64,000 bases of DNA, from positions 310,001-374,000 of the forward strand of contig NZ_BRZC01000007.1 in assembly GCF_030268005.1 (NCBI RefSeq), read 5' to 3'. The notes under the pieces are model-generated. The model saw only the letters and a program-made list of their open reading frames with translations. It had not been told where the DNA came from and made no database searches. The stretch is from Microbacterium arabinogalactanolyticum (lineage in GTDB: Bacteria; Actinomycetota; Actinomycetes; Actinomycetales; Microbacteriaceae). Positions 8,373 through 16,210 of this stretch are shown one piece after another (the stretch's first letter is position 1; every line of letters begins with the position of its first letter). The position numbers and the translations under genes are program-made.

Positions 8373-8968
8373 GTCGACACCCCCAGTTCGCTGCGCAGCC
8401 GCGTCAGCCCGTCTCTCATCCTCGTCTTGATCGTTCCCAGCGGAGCGCCGGTCAGAGCCGAGATCTCGGTCTGACTGTAACCCCCGTAATAGGCCAGGAT
8501 CAGTGCTTCCTGCTGCGCCTCCGGCAGCGCCGAGAGCGCCGCCACGACCCGCTCTCCTTCGATCTGCGCCTCGACCGCCTCCTCGACGACATCCCGAGCC
8601 GCATCGAGGTCACGCACACCGACGCGCACGTCACGATCGCTGCTCGACTGCGACGCCCGCACCCTGTCGACGGCCCGGCGGTGGGCGATGGTGAGCACCC
8701 AGGACCTGCCCTGCCCTCTGTTCGGAGCGAAGCGTCCGGCGGATTGCCAGATCTCCAGGAAGACCTCCTGGAGGACCTCCTCGCTCTGCGAGCGGTTCAC
8801 CACCACGCGCAGGATCAGGGCGAACACGCGCGGCGAGAGAAGGTCGTACAGTTCGGCGAAGGCACGCTGGTCGCCTGCGGCCACGCGCACCAGGAGGTCG
8901 GCCGCGCTGTCTCGCGCCGAACCGTCCTCCGGCACTTCCAGGCCGTCGATCACCATCTCCACCAGCAT
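8369..8968 (-). CDS. sigK: ECF RNA polymerase sigma factor, SigK type
   Basis: 199-aa group IV sigma factor. Sigma-2 region at about 25-95 (AFAELYDLLSPRVFALILRV ... RSWVLTIAHRRAVDRVR) and sigma-4 at about 140-195 (ALPEAQQEALILAYYGG ... GTIKTRMRDGL), the helix-turn-helix that reads the -35. I chose the ATG at 8968 because GGAGGGG lies 7 bases upstream; the frame is open further but the extension reads as low-complexity shadow. It overlaps rskA by 4 bases and follows dipZ by 34 bases. The SigK assignment rests on the RskA partner and on the dipZ and MPT83-like neighbours. Confidence 0.9.
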   Translation of the reverse strand: MLVEMVIDGLEVPEDGSARDSAADLLVRVAAGDQRAFAELYDLLSPRVFALILRVVVNRSQSEEVLQEVFLEIWQSAGRFAPNRGQGRSWVLTIAHRRAVDRVRASQSSSDRDVRVGVRDLDAARDVVEEAVEAQIEGERVVAALSALPEAQQEALILAYYGGYSQTEISALTGAPLGTIKTRMRDGLTRLRSELGVST

Positions 8969-9002
8969 GCCGCATCCCCTCCTCTCCCGACCCGCGCCAC
9001 TC

Positions 9003-10712
9003 TCAACCGAAGGTGAATGAGTAGACCTGCACGCCCGGCGACACCTCGACGGTGAGCTCACCGACCGTCGGCCCGCCCTGCTTCACCCGGTACGAACGCG
9101 GGCTGCCGTCCACATCGATGCGCTCGGTGGCGCCGTCCGGGCCTGTCACCATGATCCGGCCGGATCCGCCCATCACCATCCGCACCTCGTCGGCACGGTA
9201 GGTCAGACGGATGCTGCCGCCGTCGGAGCCCTCGGACGGTGCGGCGTACTGGCTCTGGACGTCCCACCGGCCGCTCAGCGTGAAGGTGTCCTTCGGCTGC
9301 TTCCGCGGGAACGCGAAGTCCTTCTCGCCGGATCGGTACGCACCCTCGCCGCCGTAGTTGCGGTCCTTCGAGAAGCCCAGGAACGTCTCCGGGGTGGTCG
9401 AGCCCACCTCGGGCGTGCTGTCGGCGACCTCCGTGGCGGCGGGAAGCGAGACATCGGGGTCGGCCTGCTCCAGCAGCTGCCGGATCAGCTTCTCGGTGGC
9501 GGAGTACGCGCCCTCCCCGAAGGCGATCTGCCGCACGACGCCCTTCGCGTCGATGAGGTAGTGCGCGGGCCAGTAGCGGTTGCGGTACGCGGTCCAGGTG
9601 GCCAGGTCGTTGTCGAGCGCCACGGGATAGTCGATTCCGAAGTCGCGGATGCCGGAGGCGACATTGCCCGCGTCCTTCTCGAAGGCGTACTCCGGCGAGT
9701 GCACGCCGATCACCTGCAGGCCAGCGTCGCGATACGCCTCGTCCCAGGCGACGACGTGCGGGATGGAGCGCTGGCAGTTGATGCACGAGTACGCCCAGAA
9801 GTCGACCAGAACCACCTTGCCGCGCAGCTGCTTCAGGTCGATGGCCTTCCCGTCCGGCGTGTTCAGCCACTGCGCGATGCCGCGGATCGCCGGTGCCGTG
9901 CCGCAGTCCTGCAGCGAGGCCGAGCCGTTCGTGCAGTTGCTGAGCTCCCGGTTCTCGTCGGTGACGAGGCCGCCCAGGTCGAGGGCCTCCGCCTGCTTGT
10001 CGGCGAGGTCCTGCTGCAGCGGCGCGGTGTAGTCCGGGAGCAGGCGCTGCAGCTGCTGCGGGACGTTGAAGACGAGTCCCACCGCCAGGGCGATCATCGC
10101 GATGCCGGCGGTGACGCGCAGGCCGCGCTCCCGGGTTCGGAACGCGCGGATCCGCTCGACCAGCCCGCGCCCGGCGAGGGCGAAGACGAGCAGCGGAACG
10201 GCCACGCCGATCGCGAAGGACGCGGTGAGCAGCACCGTGCCGATGCCGATGCGCCCGGTCGAGCCCGCGACGATGATGGCGGCGAGGACGGGGCCCGCGC
10301 AGGGCACGAACACCGCGCCGAGGGCGAGCCCGACGCCGAACCCGCTCCCCCGGTTCTGCACCTCACGCCGGGGCACCCACTGGAACGGCCGCTCCAGCAG
10401 CTGCTCGAGCCGTGGCACGATGAGCGCGACGCCGATGAGGATCAGGACGACGATCCCCGCCCATCGGATGACGTCCTGCGGCAGGTGCAGCAGGGAGAGC
10501 AGCAGCGATCCGGCCAGGGTCACGACGCTGAAGCTCAGCACGAGGCCCAGGATCACCAGGTAGGGGCGGCTCCGGCGTGCGGGCGCCACCTGACCCTCGA
10601 ATCTCGCCGACTGCGCGCCTCCGGTGAGGAAGATGACCGGGAGCACCGGCAGGATGCACGGGGAGATCCCCGTGATGAGGCCGCCGAGCAGCCCGATGAT
10701 GATCAGATCCAT
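9003..10712 (-). CDS. dipZ: DipZ-like CcdA-thioredoxin fusion
   Basis: 569-aa protein. Residues 1-230 form a CcdA/DsbD-type membrane domain with the conserved SPCILP (C19) near the first helix and further helices to about 220. A TlpA-like thioredoxin domain follows, with CINC at 310-313. The C-terminal ~140 residues form a jelly-roll-like domain seen in DipZ proteins. It moves reducing equivalents across the membrane to the extracytoplasmic thioredoxin domain. GGAAGG precedes the ATG. In mycobacteria dipZ sits between mpt83 and mpt70 and belongs to the SigK regulon; here it heads the sigK-rskA unit and faces an MPT83-like gene. Confidence 0.92.
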   Translation of the reverse strand: MDLIIIGLLGGLITGISPCILPVLPVIFLTGGAQSARFEGQVAPARRSRPYLVILGLVLSFSVVTLAGSLLLSLLHLPQDVIRWAGIVVLILIGVALIVPRLEQLLERPFQWVPRREVQNRGSGFGVGLALGAVFVPCAGPVLAAIIVAGSTGRIGIGTVLLTASFAIGVAVPLLVFALAGRGLVERIRAFRTRERGLRVTAGIAMIALAVGLVFNVPQQLQRLLPDYTAPLQQDLADKQAEALDLGGLVTDENRELSNCTNGSASLQDCGTAPAIRGIAQWLNTPDGKAIDLKQLRGKVVLVDFWAYSCINCQRSIPHVVAWDEAYRDAGLQVIGVHSPEYAFEKDAGNVASGIRDFGIDYPVALDNDLATWTAYRNRYWPAHYLIDAKGVVRQIAFGEGAYSATEKLIRQLLEQADPDVSLPAATEVADSTPEVGSTTPETFLGFSKDRNYGGEGAYRSGEKDFAFPRKQPKDTFTLSGRWDVQSQYAAPSEGSDGGSIRLTYRADEVRMVMGGSGRIMVTGPDGATERIDVDGSPRSYRVKQGGPTVGELTVEVSPGVQVYSFTFG

Positions 10713-10852
10713 GATCCGCCTTCCGTCGAGTGCTGTTCGGCCCCGGCCCGGATTCGGATTGCCTGAACGCGCCGCTGACGCGCCGCTGACGCATCACGGT
10801 CACGCCCGGAAGGAGCCGAGGATGCTGCCGGAGAAAGACGTCCGAGGAATTC

Positions 10853-10879
10853 CCATCCGATCGCGGGAGGGCGCCGAAC
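10853..10879 (+). promoter_or_regulatory. Candidate SigK-dependent promoter of the fasciclin gene
   Basis: CCATCC at 10853-10858 and CCGAAC at 10874-10879, with a 15-bp spacer. As I recall it, the mycobacterial SigK promoter is CCATCC at -35 and CCGAAT at -10, so 11 of 12 positions match. The predicted start lies about 40 bases before the fasciclin ATG. A CCGAAT hexamer also lies on the minus strand (10757-10752), 40 bases before dipZ, but without a matching -35. The assignment is an inference from sequence and gene context. Confidence 0.6.
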
Positions 10880-10928
10880 AACCCTCGACGCCGCGGGAGG
10901 TCCGCGGCCCTAGCAACCGGAGGTTGAC

Positions 10929-11591
10929 ATGCTCAGCACCAAGAAGAAGATCACCGCAGCTCTCTCACTCGGTTTCGCCGGCATCCTCGTGCTGGCGGGT
11001 TGCACGATGAACGGCGGATCGGAGGCGACCTCGGAGCCGAAGGCACCGGAGACGTCCGACTCCGCATCCCAGGCCCCCGAGACGATGGACCCCGCGGCGA
11101 ACCTCGTCGGTCCCGGCTGTGCGGACTACGCCAAGCAGGTGCCGGACGGACCCGGCTCCGTGCAGGGCATGTCGCAGGACCCGGTCGCCGTCGCCGCGTC
11201 GAACAACCCGCTCCTGAAGACTCTGGTCTCCGCCGTGAGCGGGAAGCTGAACCCCGATGTGAACCTCGTCGACACGCTCAACGGCGATGAGTTCACGGTC
11301 TTCGCACCGGTGGACTCCGCGTTCGGCAAGATCGACCCGGCCACCATCGAGGCGCTCAAGACCGACTCCAAGACCCTCACCTCGATCCTGACCTACCACG
11401 TCGTCCCGGGACAGATCGAGCCCGCCGACATCGTGGGCATGCACAAGACCGTGCAGGGCGCTGATGTCGACGTGACCGGATCCGGCGACATGCTCAAGGT
11501 CAACGACGCCAACGTGATCTGCGGTGGCGTGCAGACCGCGAACGCGACCGTGTACCTGATCGACTCGGTGCTGATGCCGCCGGCTCAGTGA
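10929..11591 (+). CDS. Fasciclin-domain lipoprotein, MPT83/MPT70-like
   Basis: 220 aa. Lipoprotein signal with lipobox LAGC, followed by a Thr/Ser/Glu/Pro linker (about 25-60) and one FAS1 domain (about 85-218), with FAS1 motifs [14 protein letters not shown] and [10 protein letters not shown] and the C-terminal [13 protein letters not shown]1 domains mediate adhesion and cell-surface contacts; mycobacterial MPT83/MPT70 are the closest concept. GGAGG precedes the ATG. It is divergent from dipZ and preceded by a SigK-like promoter, so it is probably the main output of this sigma factor here. Two hairpins follow the gene. Confidence 0.9.
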   Translation: MLSTKKKITAALSLGFAGILVLAGCTMNGGSEATSEPKAPETSDSASQAPETMDPAANLVGPGCADYAKQVPDGPGSVQGMSQDPVAVAASNNPLLKTLVSAVSGKLNPDVNLVDTLNGDEFTVFAPVDSAFGKIDPATIEALKTDSKTLTSILTYHVVPGQIEPADIVGMHKTVQGADVDVTGSGDMLKVNDANVICGGVQTANATVYLIDSVLMPPAQ

Positions 11592-11637
11592 CCGTCAGGT
11601 GATGCCGGCGCGTGGGGACGCCTCGGCATCGCCTGCC

Positions 11638-11709
11638 GGAGTGCCGGATCACGGAGGAGACCGGCACTCCGAGGAGAGCGCGCTCGCCGGCCTGCCGGCG
11701 GGCGCGCTC
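11638..11709 (+). terminator. Tandem hairpins after the fasciclin gene
   Basis: Two successive inverted repeats: a 10-bp perfect stem (11638-11647 with 11661-11670) and a 16-bp stem with one G-U pair (11676-11691 with 11694-11709, loop CT). They lie in the 187-base gap before tRNA-Lys. There is no T-run, but the second stem is very stable. They probably end the fasciclin transcript before the tRNA promoter (TAGGAT at 11747-11752). Confidence 0.5.
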
Positions 11710-11778
11710 GTGCGTCCCGGGTCGACGACGCGGCTGCTCCGCCGGATAGGATGGATCGGTCAGGTCCGCCCTGACCAG

Positions 11779-11851
11779 GGGCCTCTAGCTCAGTTGGCAG
11801 AGCATCGGACTTTTAATCCGCGGGTCGTGGGTTCGAGCCCCACGGGGCCCA
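11779..11851 (+). tRNA. tRNA-Lys (anticodon TTT)
   Basis: 73-nt cloverleaf. Acceptor GGGCCTC pairs with GGGGCCC (one G-U), D-arm GCTC...GAGC, anticodon loop CTTTTAA giving TTT, T-arm GTGGG-TTCGAGC-CCCAC, discriminator A. The genome continues CCT, so the 3' CCA is only partly encoded. A TAGGAT -10 hexamer at 11747-11752 lies upstream. The stop of a minus-strand membrane-protein gene lies two bases beyond the 3' end. Confidence 0.95.
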
Positions 11852-11852
11852 C

Positions 11853-12353
11853 CTACGCAGGCATCGCCTGTGCTCGACGGGCGTTGCTCGCGAGCACCAG
11901 CTGCGCGATCCATTCGATCAGCAGCCACAGCCACGCTCCCGCCCACACCACCGCGCAGACGAGGCAGAGGATCATCGACAGGTCCGAACCCGCGGTGGTG
12001 GAGCTCGTGCCGGCCAGCTCGGTGAACGCCGAACCCGAGTTCCCGTCATCGCCGCCGTCGATCAGGAAGAATCCCACTCCGACCACGGCGACGGACGTCA
12101 GCCACGCGGCGATGATCGGCCGCAGGCCTGCGGAGCCCGTCCGCAGCACTCCGCGCGCCCGCAGCAGCCCGTTCGCCGCGATGACGATCTGCGTGGCCCA
12201 GCCGATCAGCAGCACGGGGCTGTACAGGAGCATGAAGACCAGCATCCAGCCCGGGACGACGAACTTCACCAGCAGGGCGACGAACGGGAGGACGATCAGC
12301 GCCAGCCCGGCGAGGGTGGCGGTCGTGCGCGAGACGCTCATGGCCCCGATCAT
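11853..12353 (-). CDS. Small integral membrane protein, unknown function
   Basis: 166 aa with four hydrophobic segments: two close together at about 12-60, one at about 80-98 and one at about 125-150. A Gly/Ser/Asp-rich loop (GGDDGNSGS) joins the third and fourth. I do not recognise a family. Start at 12353 gives MIGAMSVSRTT; ATG at 12341 is an alternative closer to the first helix. No strong ribosome-binding site favours either. It is divergent from the serine hydrolase gene, and its 3' end abuts tRNA-Lys, so any 3' untranslated RNA is antisense to the tRNA. Confidence 0.65.
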   Translation of the reverse strand: MIGAMSVSRTTATLAGLALIVLPFVALLVKFVVPGWMLVFMLLYSPVLLIGWATQIVIAANGLLRARGVLRTGSAGLRPIIAAWLTSVAVVGVGFFLIDGGDDGNSGSAFTELAGTSSTTAGSDLSMILCLVCAVVWAGAWLWLLIEWIAQLVLASNARRAQAMPA

Positions 12354-12459
12354 GCCAGACGGCCGCCATGCGACCGCGGACGCCGGCGCGATATGGGAGG
12401 ATTCCAGGGCGCCGGGAGCCGCTCCCGCACGACGAGCCGAACCGAGCAGGAGGAGCCCC

Positions 12460-13287
12460 ATGACCGCCCTGGACGACGCACTCGCCGCCATCGAGGCCTG
12501 GCCGGTGGACAACGCCGCGGCCGCCGTCGTCTCCGCCACGGGTGCCGTCCTCGCCTCGCACGGTGACGTCTCGCGGCCGTTCCGGCTGGCGTCGGTCACC
12601 AAGCCGCTCACCGCGTATGCGGTGCTCATCGCCGTCGAAGAGGGCGTCTTCTCGCTCGACACGCCGGCGGGCCCGGAGGGATCCACGGTCCGCCACCTCC
12701 TCGCCCACGCCTCCGGCCTGGACATGACCGAGGACGTCGTGCGCGCCGCGCCCGGCACGCGCCGGATCTACTCGAACCGAGGGTTCGAGGTGCTGGCCGA
12801 CGCGGTGACGGAGCACTCCGGCATCCCGTTCGCCGAGTACCTGGACGAGGCGGTGTTCCAGCCCCTCGGCATGTCATCGTCGCAGCTGCAGGGCTCGCCC
12901 GCGGCCGCCGTCGTCTCCACGGTCACCGACCTGTGCCGCTTCGCGGCGGAGCTGCAGCGTCCGGCCCTGATCTCGGCGCAGACGCTCGCAGATGCGACCG
13001 CCGTGGCCTTTCCCGGGCTCTCCGGGGTGCTGCCGGGCTACGGGATCCAGCGCCCCAACGACTGGGGCCTGGGGTTCGAGCTGCGCGACGGCAAGGCGCC
13101 GCACTGGACCTCGGCGGCGAACTCCCCCGCGACCTACGGGCACTTCGGCCAGAGCGGGACGTTCCTGTGGGTGGATCCGGATGCCGGCGTCGCCTGCGTC
13201 GCCCTCGCCGACCGGGACTTCGGCCCGTGGGCGATCGAGGCGTGGCCGCCGCTGTCGGATGCCGTGCTCGCCGCGCTGCGCGGCTGA
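12460..13287 (+). CDS. Beta-lactamase-family serine hydrolase
   Basis: 275-aa soluble penicillin-binding-protein/class C-like hydrolase. SxxK motif S-V-T-K (about 47-50, in RLASVTKPLTAY) holds the nucleophile, YSN (about 106-108) is the Y-x-N motif, and HFGQSG near 227 is the K-T-G-like third motif. Family members include esterases and D-amino-acid peptidases; substrate cannot be told. There is no signal peptide, so it is probably cytoplasmic. The ATG is fixed by AGGAGGAG 5 bases upstream; a longer frame runs back through the tRNA-Lys gene and is not real. Confidence 0.85.
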   Translation: MTALDDALAAIEAWPVDNAAAAVVSATGAVLASHGDVSRPFRLASVTKPLTAYAVLIAVEEGVFSLDTPAGPEGSTVRHLLAHASGLDMTEDVVRAAPGTRRIYSNRGFEVLADAVTEHSGIPFAEYLDEAVFQPLGMSSSQLQGSPAAAVVSTVTDLCRFAAELQRPALISAQTLADATAVAFPGLSGVLPGYGIQRPNDWGLGFELRDGKAPHWTSAANSPATYGHFGQSGTFLWVDPDAGVACVALADRDFGPWAIEAWPPLSDAVLAALRG

Positions 13288-13317
13288 CGGCCCGTCGACA
13301 GGCTCGGGGACCCGAGC

Positions 13318-13836
13318 TCAGATCCCGCGCGCGCGATGGCGCCGGACCGCGTCGCGGTTGGCGCAGCGCACGGAGCAGTAGCGCTGCCGTCCGTTGCGGG
13401 TGATGTCGACGTAGACGTTCTCGCACGGCGCGGCGGCGCAGCGCCCGAGCCTGTGCATGCCGCGCTCGGTCAGATGCAGCGCGGTGCCGACACTGATCAC
13501 GGCCTCGAGCACGTCAGGCAGCGAGCGTCCGGCGTCGCGGTAGTGCAGATGCCACCCTTCTCCGTCGTGGTCGGTGAGCTGGGGGTACGCGGCCGCCGCG
13601 GCCATCTGCCGGTTCAGGGCCGCAGCACGGGCGGCATCGTCCCCGGCATCCACCACGGCGAGCCAGGCATCCACCACCCTCCGTGTGCGGACGTGGTCGT
13701 CGGAGGCGACGTCGAATGCCATCGTCATCCCGAATTCGCGCGTGCGCTGCTCGATCCCGTCGCGGTGCTCCGGCCATTCGTTGGCCAGGGATGCGGCGAG
13801 CAGCACCGCATACTCGCCGTAAGGGTTGAGATGCAT
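13318..13836 (-). CDS. CGNR zinc-finger protein (ABATE domain)
   Basis: 172 aa. N-terminal ABATE-type helical domain (about 1-120, beginning MHLNPYGEYAVLLAASLAN) and a C-terminal CGNR zinc finger with C133, C138, C154 and C158 (CAAAPC ... YCSVRCANRDAVRRHR). The family is thought to bind DNA and act as stress-related regulators in actinobacteria. It is divergent by only 25 bases from the next small gene, and convergent with the serine hydrolase. No Shine-Dalgarno sequence precedes the ATG, so it may be leaderless. Confidence 0.9.
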   Translation of the reverse strand: MHLNPYGEYAVLLAASLANEWPEHRDGIEQRTREFGMTMAFDVASDDHVRTRRVVDAWLAVVDAGDDAARAAALNRQMAAAAAYPQLTDHDGEGWHLHYRDAGRSLPDVLEAVISVGTALHLTERGMHRLGRCAAAPCENVYVDITRNGRQRYCSVRCANRDAVRRHRARGI

Positions 13837-13861
13837 AAGGCCATTACATCATCGTGGTGAC

Positions 13862-14092
13862 ATGACCGCATCCCGTACCGCACCGATCCGCATCCCGAGC
13901 CCGCTCCCCCCGCACGAGCACGCGTGGACGACCGAGTCCGCGCACCGCACATCCGAGGGTGAGATCGTCTACGTGCGCTGCTCGGGATGCGGGGCGCGGC
14001 GCGTCGATCTGCGCGGCGCAGACGGCATGCCGCCCGCTCCGTGGAGCCGCGTGAGCCCGGCCGTGCCCGGCACTCAGAGGATGCCCGGGTAG
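13862..14092 (+). CDS. Small zinc-ribbon-like protein, unknown
   Basis: 76 aa. It contains HEHAW and one CSGCGARR knuckle (C40, C43), suggesting half of a zinc-binding site with nearby His residues. The function is unknown. Its ATG lies 25 bases from the start of the divergent CGNR gene, so the two may share a control region. The presence of a plausible metal knuckle and codon bias support coding, but the gene is short. Confidence 0.55.
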   Translation: MTASRTAPIRIPSPLPPHEHAWTTESAHRTSEGEIVYVRCSGCGARRVDLRGADGMPPAPWSRVSPAVPGTQRMPG

Positions 14093-14144
14093 GCCCCGCC
14101 GTCCGGGAACCGTCCCCGATCGCCACGCACGCGCCCGACGCCGC

Positions 14145-14798
14145 TCAGCGCGGCACGTCCACCACGCGCTCGGTCCCGGTGACGGATGCCCGCACCGACC
14201 CGCCCGAGGAGGCCGCGATCTCGGCCTGCAGCGCCTCGATTCCGGCTGCGGGGCTCCACACCTCGAAGACGGCCTGCTCGCGGTACTGCGGCTCGCCGAG
14301 CACGGCACCATTCCGGTCGGTCCAGTCGCGCAGCAGGTTGTCGAAGCGCCCCGCATCCGCATGCGGCACCGCGATCGTCAGCTGCGCGAGCATCAGCCGG
14401 TCGACGAGGGAGGCCAGATCCAGCGCCTCCGAGACAGCCGAGGAGTACGCCCGCACCAGCCCGCCGGCACCCAGCTTGATGCCTCCGAAGTAACGGGTGA
14501 CGACGGCGACGACATCGGTCAGCTCCCGGCGGCGAAGCACCTCGAGCATCGGGATGCCCGAGGTTCCGGACGGCTCGCCGTCGTCCGAGGAGCGCGCCCG
14601 GTCTCCGTCGATCCCCGTGACCTGCGCGCTGCAGTTGTGCCGGGCGTCCCAGTACTGCTTCTTGACCCGCGCAATGACCGCATCCGCGTCCTCGGGCGAG
14701 GACACGGGCGCCACGTGCGCGATGAAGCGGGACTTCCTGATGACCAGCTCGTGGTCCACGGCCGCGGCGATCGTGGCGGGATGCTGCGGTGACACCAC
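14145..14798 (-). CDS. YigZ/IMPACT family protein
   Basis: 217 aa. N-terminal UPF0029/Impact domain with the diagnostic VTRYFGGIKLGAGGLVRAYS (about 101-120) and DDGEPSGTSGIPML (about 72-85); C-terminal DUF1949 domain. Bacterial YigZ proteins resemble eukaryotic IMPACT and may act on translation or nucleic acid; the precise role is unknown. Starts at GTG (MVSPQHP). The neighbours DUF1697 and pncA are on the same strand. Confidence 0.92.
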   Translation of the reverse strand: MVSPQHPATIAAAVDHELVIRKSRFIAHVAPVSSPEDADAVIARVKKQYWDARHNCSAQVTGIDGDRARSSDDGEPSGTSGIPMLEVLRRRELTDVVAVVTRYFGGIKLGAGGLVRAYSSAVSEALDLASLVDRLMLAQLTIAVPHADAGRFDNLLRDWTDRNGAVLGEPQYREQAVFEVWSPAAGIEALQAEIAASSGGSVRASVTGTERVVDVPR

Positions 14799-14837
14799 CT
14801 CAGGCTACGCGACGGCCGAGGTGACCTCCGCGCACGC

Positions 14838-15377
14838 TCAGGCCGTGAGCTCGATGAGCTTGCGCAGCGTGAGGACGTTGCGGGCGGTGCCTGCAGTGCC
14901 GAGCGCGCGGTCGAGAACCGTCCGTGTGAGCTTCGTGTTCGCCGCCCCGCTCAGGCCGTAGTCGATCCACAGGTCACGGCCGACGAGCGCGATGCGCTCC
15001 CCCGGCTGCAGACGTGCGCGCAGCGCCTCCTCGGCGTCCGGCTGCGGCTCGCCCTCCAGGAACATGATGTGCAGCATCTTGTCGGCCACGGCGTCCGGGA
15101 ACGGGTTCGCCTCCAGAGCTGCCATGAGCTGCTCGTGGGTGCGCGCGATCACGGGGGTGTCGGCGTCGAACTGCTCATGGATCAGCCTGCGCACCTGAGC
15201 GGACGCGTCGCCGATGTCGCCGGTGACGTCGGCCATGACGTTGCCGCTGGCGATGTACGTGGCGATGTCCCCCAGGTCCGTGCGCTCGCCCAGCAGAGCG
15301 CGCAGCTCCGCCATGGGCACGCGGTTCCTGCCGCCGACGTTGACGGCGCGCAGCAGCAGGGCGCAGCGGACGCTCAC
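14838..15377 (-). CDS. DUF1697 domain protein
   Basis: 179 aa. It matches the DUF1697 pattern throughout: opening with CALLLRAVNVGGRNRVPMAEL, then TYIASGNV, and the FLEGEP segment near residue 108. The function is not established. The GTG start overlaps the pncA stop by 4 bases (GTGA), so the two genes form an operon. Confidence 0.9.
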   Translation of the reverse strand: MSVRCALLLRAVNVGGRNRVPMAELRALLGERTDLGDIATYIASGNVMADVTGDIGDASAQVRRLIHEQFDADTPVIARTHEQLMAALEANPFPDAVADKMLHIMFLEGEPQPDAEEALRARLQPGERIALVGRDLWIDYGLSGAANTKLTRTVLDRALGTAGTARNVLTLRKLIELTA

Positions 15378-15967
15378 CGGGCTTCGGACCCGGTCGAGCC
15401 GTCCACGAGCTCCGCGCCCGCGTGAGCGAGCTCGGCCAGTGCCGCCCGGCTGGCCTGCTCGTCGACACCTGCGATGAGGTCGGTGAGCACTCGCACGTGC
15501 ACGCCGTGCGCGATGGCGTCCAGCACCGATGCACGCACGCAGTGGTCCGTCGCGATGCCCACCGCATCCGCATCCGTCACGCCGTGCGCGGTCAGGATGC
15601 CGCCCAGCGTCTCTCCCTCCTCGGTCCTGCCCTCGAACATCGAGTACGCCGGAACGCCCTGCCCTTTGAGGACGTGATGGGTCACCGCGTCCGTCACCAG
15701 CAGCGGATCGTAGGCAGCGCCGTCGGTGCCGGCGACGCAGTGCGCGGGCCAGGAGTCCACGTAGTCGGGCTCAGCGGAGAAGTGCCCGCCGTTGTCGCCC
15801 TCGGCGTCGTGCCAGTCCCGCGAGGCGATGACCACGGCGTACTCGCCCGCGTGCGCGGCGAGATGAGCGGTGACGGCGGATGCCACGGCATCCCCGCCCG
15901 CGACGGCGAGCGCGCCGCCCTCGGTGAAGTCGTTCTGCACGTCGACGATGAGGAGTGCTCTGCTCAT
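15374..15967 (-). CDS. pncA: Nicotinamidase (pyrazinamidase family)
   Basis: 197-aa isochorismatase-fold amidase. Catalytic triad D9, K101, C143 and metal ligands D51, H53, H62 fall at nearly the same positions as in mycobacterial PncA (D8, K96, C138). It converts nicotinamide to nicotinate for NAD salvage. The start is the ATG at 15967 (MSRALLIVDVQNDF). The longer upstream frame crosses the tRNA-Thr gene and is spurious. Confidence 0.95.
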   Translation of the reverse strand: MSRALLIVDVQNDFTEGGALAVAGGDAVASAVTAHLAAHAGEYAVVIASRDWHDAEGDNGGHFSAEPDYVDSWPAHCVAGTDGAAYDPLLVTDAVTHHVLKGQGVPAYSMFEGRTEEGETLGGILTAHGVTDADAVGIATDHCVRASVLDAIAHGVHVRVLTDLIAGVDEQASRAALAELAHAGAELVDGSTGSEAR

Positions 15968-16027
15968 CCCTCGAGCGTACGCGGCGCACGACGGGCGCGG
16001 AAAGAGGACCCCCGCCGGAACGGGAAA

Positions 16028-16053
16028 GGCCCCGGAACGGGAGTTCCGGGGCC
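16028..16053 (-). terminator. Terminator of tRNA-Thr
   Basis: 11-bp perfect stem (16028-16038 with 16043-16053, four-base loop) just downstream of tRNA-Thr on the minus strand, followed by TTTCCCG. It is a standard short factor-independent terminator. Confidence 0.75.
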
Positions 16054-16059
16054 GATCTG

Positions 16060-16131
16060 AGCCACCTGTCAGGATTGAACTGACGGCCTTCCCATTACGA
16101 GTGGGATGCTCTACCACTGAGCTAAGGTGGC
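16060..16131 (-). tRNA. tRNA-Thr (anticodon CGT)
   Basis: 72-nt cloverleaf on the minus strand. Acceptor GCCACCT/AGGTGGC, D-arm GCTC...GAGC, anticodon loop CTCGTAA giving CGT, T-arm GTCAG-TTCAATC-CTGAC, discriminator T. The genome does not encode the CCA. A TAGGAT -10 hexamer (16166-16161 on the minus strand) lies about 29 bases upstream, the same hexamer as before tRNA-Lys. Confidence 0.95.
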
Positions 16132-16173
16132 GTGCGCAGCGGACTGCGGCACAAGCAATGATCCTACTACGAG

Positions 16174-16204
16174 GATGCGGCCTCCGCGAAACCGAGGCCG
16201 CATC
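16174..16204 (-). terminator. Hairpin after the secreted peptidase gene
   Basis: 11-bp perfect inverted repeat (16174-16184 with 16194-16204, 9-base loop) starting 7 bases after the stop of the alpha/beta-hydrolase gene on the minus strand. There is no T-run. It also lies just upstream of the tRNA-Thr -10, so it may insulate that promoter. Confidence 0.5.
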
Positions 16205-16210
16205 GGCGGG

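Noticed and set aside
11599-12459. Open frame running from the fasciclin gene through tRNA-Lys into the serine hydrolase
   Set aside because: It crosses a tRNA and two hairpins and has no start signal; the real gene starts at 12460 behind AGGAGGAG.
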